Assembly (NCBI RefSeq): GCF_000812945.1
Contig: NZ_JSYM01000006.1
Location: 1 to 64,000, forward strand
Direction: 5' to 3'
Length of the DNA: 64,000 nt
Source: Flavobacterium sp. AED
GTDB lineage: Bacteria; Bacteroidota; Bacteroidia; Flavobacteriales; Flavobacteriaceae
The position numbers and the translations under genes are program-made. This document shows positions 62,195 through 64,000 of the stretch, piece by piece. Every line of letters begins with the position of its first letter. Position 1 is the stretch's first letter. The notes under the pieces were generated by a model. The model saw only the letters and a program-made list of their open reading frames with translations. It did not search any database and had not been told where the DNA came from.

Positions 62195-63871
62195 ATGGTA
62201 GAAACTCAAGTAAAAACAGCACATCCAAAAGGACTTTGGGTATTGTTTGGAACTGAAATGTGGGAGCGGTTCAATTTCTATGGAATGCGAGCTTTATTAA
62301 CTTTATTTTTAGTGAATTCGTTAATGATGAAAGAAGAGGATGCTTCTCTTATTTATGGAGGATTCTTGGGACTTTGTTATTTAACACCTATGTTAGGTGG
62401 TTTTATTGCAGATCGTTTTTTTGGAAATAGAAACTGTATTTTACTTGGCGGACTGATGATGGCTATTGGACAATTATTATTGTTTACCAGTGCAAGTGTA
62501 TTTTCAGCAAATTTAAGTTTAGCTACTACAATAATGTATGGTGGTTTAGGAGTTATTGTTTTTGGAAATGGGTTTTTCAAGCCAAATATTTCGAGTATGG
62601 TGGGAAGTTTATATCCAAAACAAGAAAAAAGTAAACTTGATACTGCTTTTACCATTTTCTATATGGGAATCAATTTAGGTGCTTTTTTAGGGCAATCTAT
62701 TTGTCCATTATTAGGAGACGTTAGAGATACTGGTGGAGTTAGAGATATTCATGCTTTCAGATGGGGATTTCTTGCCGCTTCGATTGCAATGCTTGTTGGA
62801 ACTTTAATTTTTTACTTTTTAAAAAATAAATATGTAGTTACTCCAGAGGGAAGACCATTAGGAGGATTGCCATCCAAAAATGTGGCCGCTGATTTTGAAG
62901 AAGGAGAAGCACAAAAAGCAGTTTTTTCTAAACCATCTTTGATTATTGCCGGAATTGTGTTTTTGATTTTAGGAGCGCTTGTTCATTTTGTTTTTGGTCA
63001 AAATTTAATTTATACCTTGATTTACTCCAGTGGGTTGACATTAGCGGGATTAATCATATCTGATTCTTCTTTGACAAAAATTGAAAAAGATAGAATTATT
63101 GTAATTTATATCGTTTCCTTTTTTATCATTTTCTTTTGGGCCGCTTTTGAACAAGCAGGATCATCATTAACATTTATAGCAGATAATCAAACAGATAGAA
63201 ACTTCTTTGGATGGCAAATGCCTCCTTCGATGGTTCAAATTTTTAATGGGCTTTTTGTAGTGATTTTAGCTGTGCCATTCAGTATGTTGTGGGATAAATT
63301 GAGAGCCAATGATAAAGAACCAATTTCACCAGTTAAATTGGCTGTTGGTTTGTTGTTAATAACCGTAAGTTTTTTCATGATAGCGAATCAAGTAAAAGAC
63401 CTTGGAAACTCTGGTTTATTGGCTATTAAATGGTTGATTTTATTGTATTTATTGAATACTTGTGCGGAATTATGTTTGTCTCCAATTGGATTGTCATTAG
63501 TAGGGAAACTATCTCCAAAACGTTTCTCTTCCTTACTATACGGCGTATTTTTCTTGTCTAATGCTTCAGGATATGCTTTAGGGGGGACTTTAGGATCTAT
63601 TTTACCAGCAACAGGAGATAAATTTAATAAAGCAAAAGAATTAGGGATTGATTTACAAGGGATTTTAGATAAAACAATAACTCCTACTCCAGAACAATTA
63701 AAAGTATTAGCAGATCATAATATTAGCGATCATAATAATATTTTTGTTGGTTTTGAAATTCATAATTTATTCGAGTTTTTTATGGTTTTTGTAGTCTTAA
63801 CTGGTATTGCAGCCATTATTTTATTTGCATTAACACCTTTCTTGAAAAAAATGATGCACGGTGTTAGGTAA
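62195..63871 (+). CDS. POT/PTR family peptide transporter
   Basis: A 558-residue MFS-type protein with about 14 helices and the POT signatures: ExxERF motif GTEMWERFNFYGMRALLTLF near residues 19-38, GGFIADRFFGNR, and GNGFFKPNISSMVGSLYP near 120. Proton-coupled uptake of di- and tripeptides across the inner membrane. 92 bp after the DPP-IV gene. Confidence 0.95.
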   Translation: MVETQVKTAHPKGLWVLFGTEMWERFNFYGMRALLTLFLVNSLMMKEEDASLIYGGFLGLCYLTPMLGGFIADRFFGNRNCILLGGLMMAIGQLLLFTSASVFSANLSLATTIMYGGLGVIVFGNGFFKPNISSMVGSLYPKQEKSKLDTAFTIFYMGINLGAFLGQSICPLLGDVRDTGGVRDIHAFRWGFLAASIAMLVGTLIFYFLKNKYVVTPEGRPLGGLPSKNVAADFEEGEAQKAVFSKPSLIIAGIVFLILGALVHFVFGQNLIYTLIYSSGLTLAGLIISDSSLTKIEKDRIIVIYIVSFFIIFFWAAFEQAGSSLTFIADNQTDRNFFGWQMPPSMVQIFNGLFVVILAVPFSMLWDKLRANDKEPISPVKLAVGLLLITVSFFMIANQVKDLGNSGLLAIKWLILLYLLNTCAELCLSPIGLSLVGKLSPKRFSSLLYGVFFLSNASGYALGGTLGSILPATGDKFNKAKELGIDLQGILDKTITPTPEQLKVLADHNISDHNNIFVGFEIHNLFEFFMVFVVLTGIAAIILFALTPFLKKMMHGVR

Positions 63872-63893
63872 TTTTTGTATGATATAAAATTAA

Positions 63894-63938
63894 AAACATC
63901 ATCTTTTTGAGACTCTCAAAGAGATGATGTTTTTTTAT
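63894..63938 (+). terminator. terminator of the peptide transporter gene
   Basis: Long hairpin AACATCATCTTTTTGAGA/TCTCAAAGAGATGATGTT with T run, about 23 bp after the stop. Confidence 0.92.
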
Positions 63939-63973
63939 GAATAGAATCTTTATTTTTTAAATAATAAATCAAA

Positions 63974-64000
63974 ATGGAACAAAATTTAAGTTTAGAACAA
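63974..64000 (+). CDS. 5' end of a further gene, cut by the window edge
   Basis: ATG at 63974 followed by an open frame reading MEQNLSLEQ to the end of the window, in the spacing expected for a gene after the terminator. A tandem second POT transporter is usual at this position in relatives, but nine residues cannot prove it. Confidence 0.45.

Noticed and set aside
1..64000. CRISPR array, insertion sequence, prophage or defence island
   Set aside because: No regularly spaced direct repeats, transposase, integrase, phage structural gene or known defence gene is present on either strand.

Overview
The window is a 64 kb stretch of a low-GC Bacteroidota chromosome, very probably Flavobacterium or a close relative. 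The sequence-based reasons are SusC/SusD outer-membrane nutrient uptake genes, a type IX secretion (T9SS) C-terminal signal on an amylase, a GYDIA-type GHMP kinase, Flavobacteriia-type promoters (TTTG, 18-20 nt, TAnnTTTG) in front of several genes including both tRNAs, and weak Shine-Dalgarno sites. There is no phage, insertion sequence, CRISPR array or integron. Most of the window is ordinary core and carbohydrate-metabolism chromosome.

Layout. 1-200: end of an rRNA operon (5S rRNA and terminator). 0.4-4.1 kb: DUF456 membrane protein, two small exported proteins, a GT2 glycosyltransferase coupled to a flippase-like membrane protein. 4.1-8.7 kb: ruvC, hemW, a cyclase-family hydrolase, GNAT, DUF4260, MmcQ/YjbR and PH/SHOCT proteins. 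8.7-13.7 kb: DUF4407, pckA, DUF423, saccharopine dehydrogenase family. 13.7-16.3 kb: an M56/BlaR1-TonB + BlaI + YwqK-like lipoprotein operon with a BlaI-type operator lying on the promoter. 16.5-19.6 kb: M20 dipeptidase, tRNA-Leu(TAG), NTF2-like protein, RsuA/RluB-type pseudouridine synthase. 19.9-26.2 kb: isoprenoid locus (UbiA-type prenyltransferase, mevalonate kinase-like GHMP kinase, diphosphomevalonate decarboxylase, TspO), interrupted by a histidine kinase/response regulator pair and an orphan antitoxin-like gene. 26.3-29.1 kb: CarboxypepD_reg protein, BaiN-like flavoprotein, GDPD. 29.2-47.8 kb: a complete maltodextrin/starch utilisation locus. 47.9-50.5 kb: acs and an acetate transporter. 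50.7 kb: tRNA-Phe. 50.9-57.2 kb: coaX, an outer-membrane protein, LptC, CNNM/CBS protein, PpiD-like isomerase. 57.3-59.6 kb: second isoprenoid locus (GYDIA kinase, HMG-CoA reductase). 59.9-64 kb: DPP-IV-type peptidase and POT peptide transporter, with a further gene starting at the right edge.

How the genes work together. The starch locus can be read as a pathway: T9SS-exported GH13 and SusC/D/E at the surface, GH13 enzymes in the periplasm, an SLC45-type MFS importer, then GH65 phosphorylase and beta-phosphoglucomutase in the cytoplasm, under a LacI-family regulator. The two mevalonate loci together supply HMG-CoA reductase, two GHMP kinases and the decarboxylase, with a UbiA enzyme as a likely consumer of the prenyl products. 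Acs, SatP-type transporter and PckA fit acetate use and gluconeogenesis. The final peptidase/POT block fits dipeptide scavenging.

The least explained signals are (i) a family of four dispersed intergenic elements with conserved arms around a length- and sequence-variable central hairpin (1876-1956, 16439-16505, 19729-19818, 58225-58300), (ii) the BlaI-type operator/promoter overlap driving a lipoprotein-BlaI-BlaR1/TonB operon, and (iii) candidate LacI-type operators and palindromes in the starch locus. No clearly novel multi-gene defence or mobile system was found.
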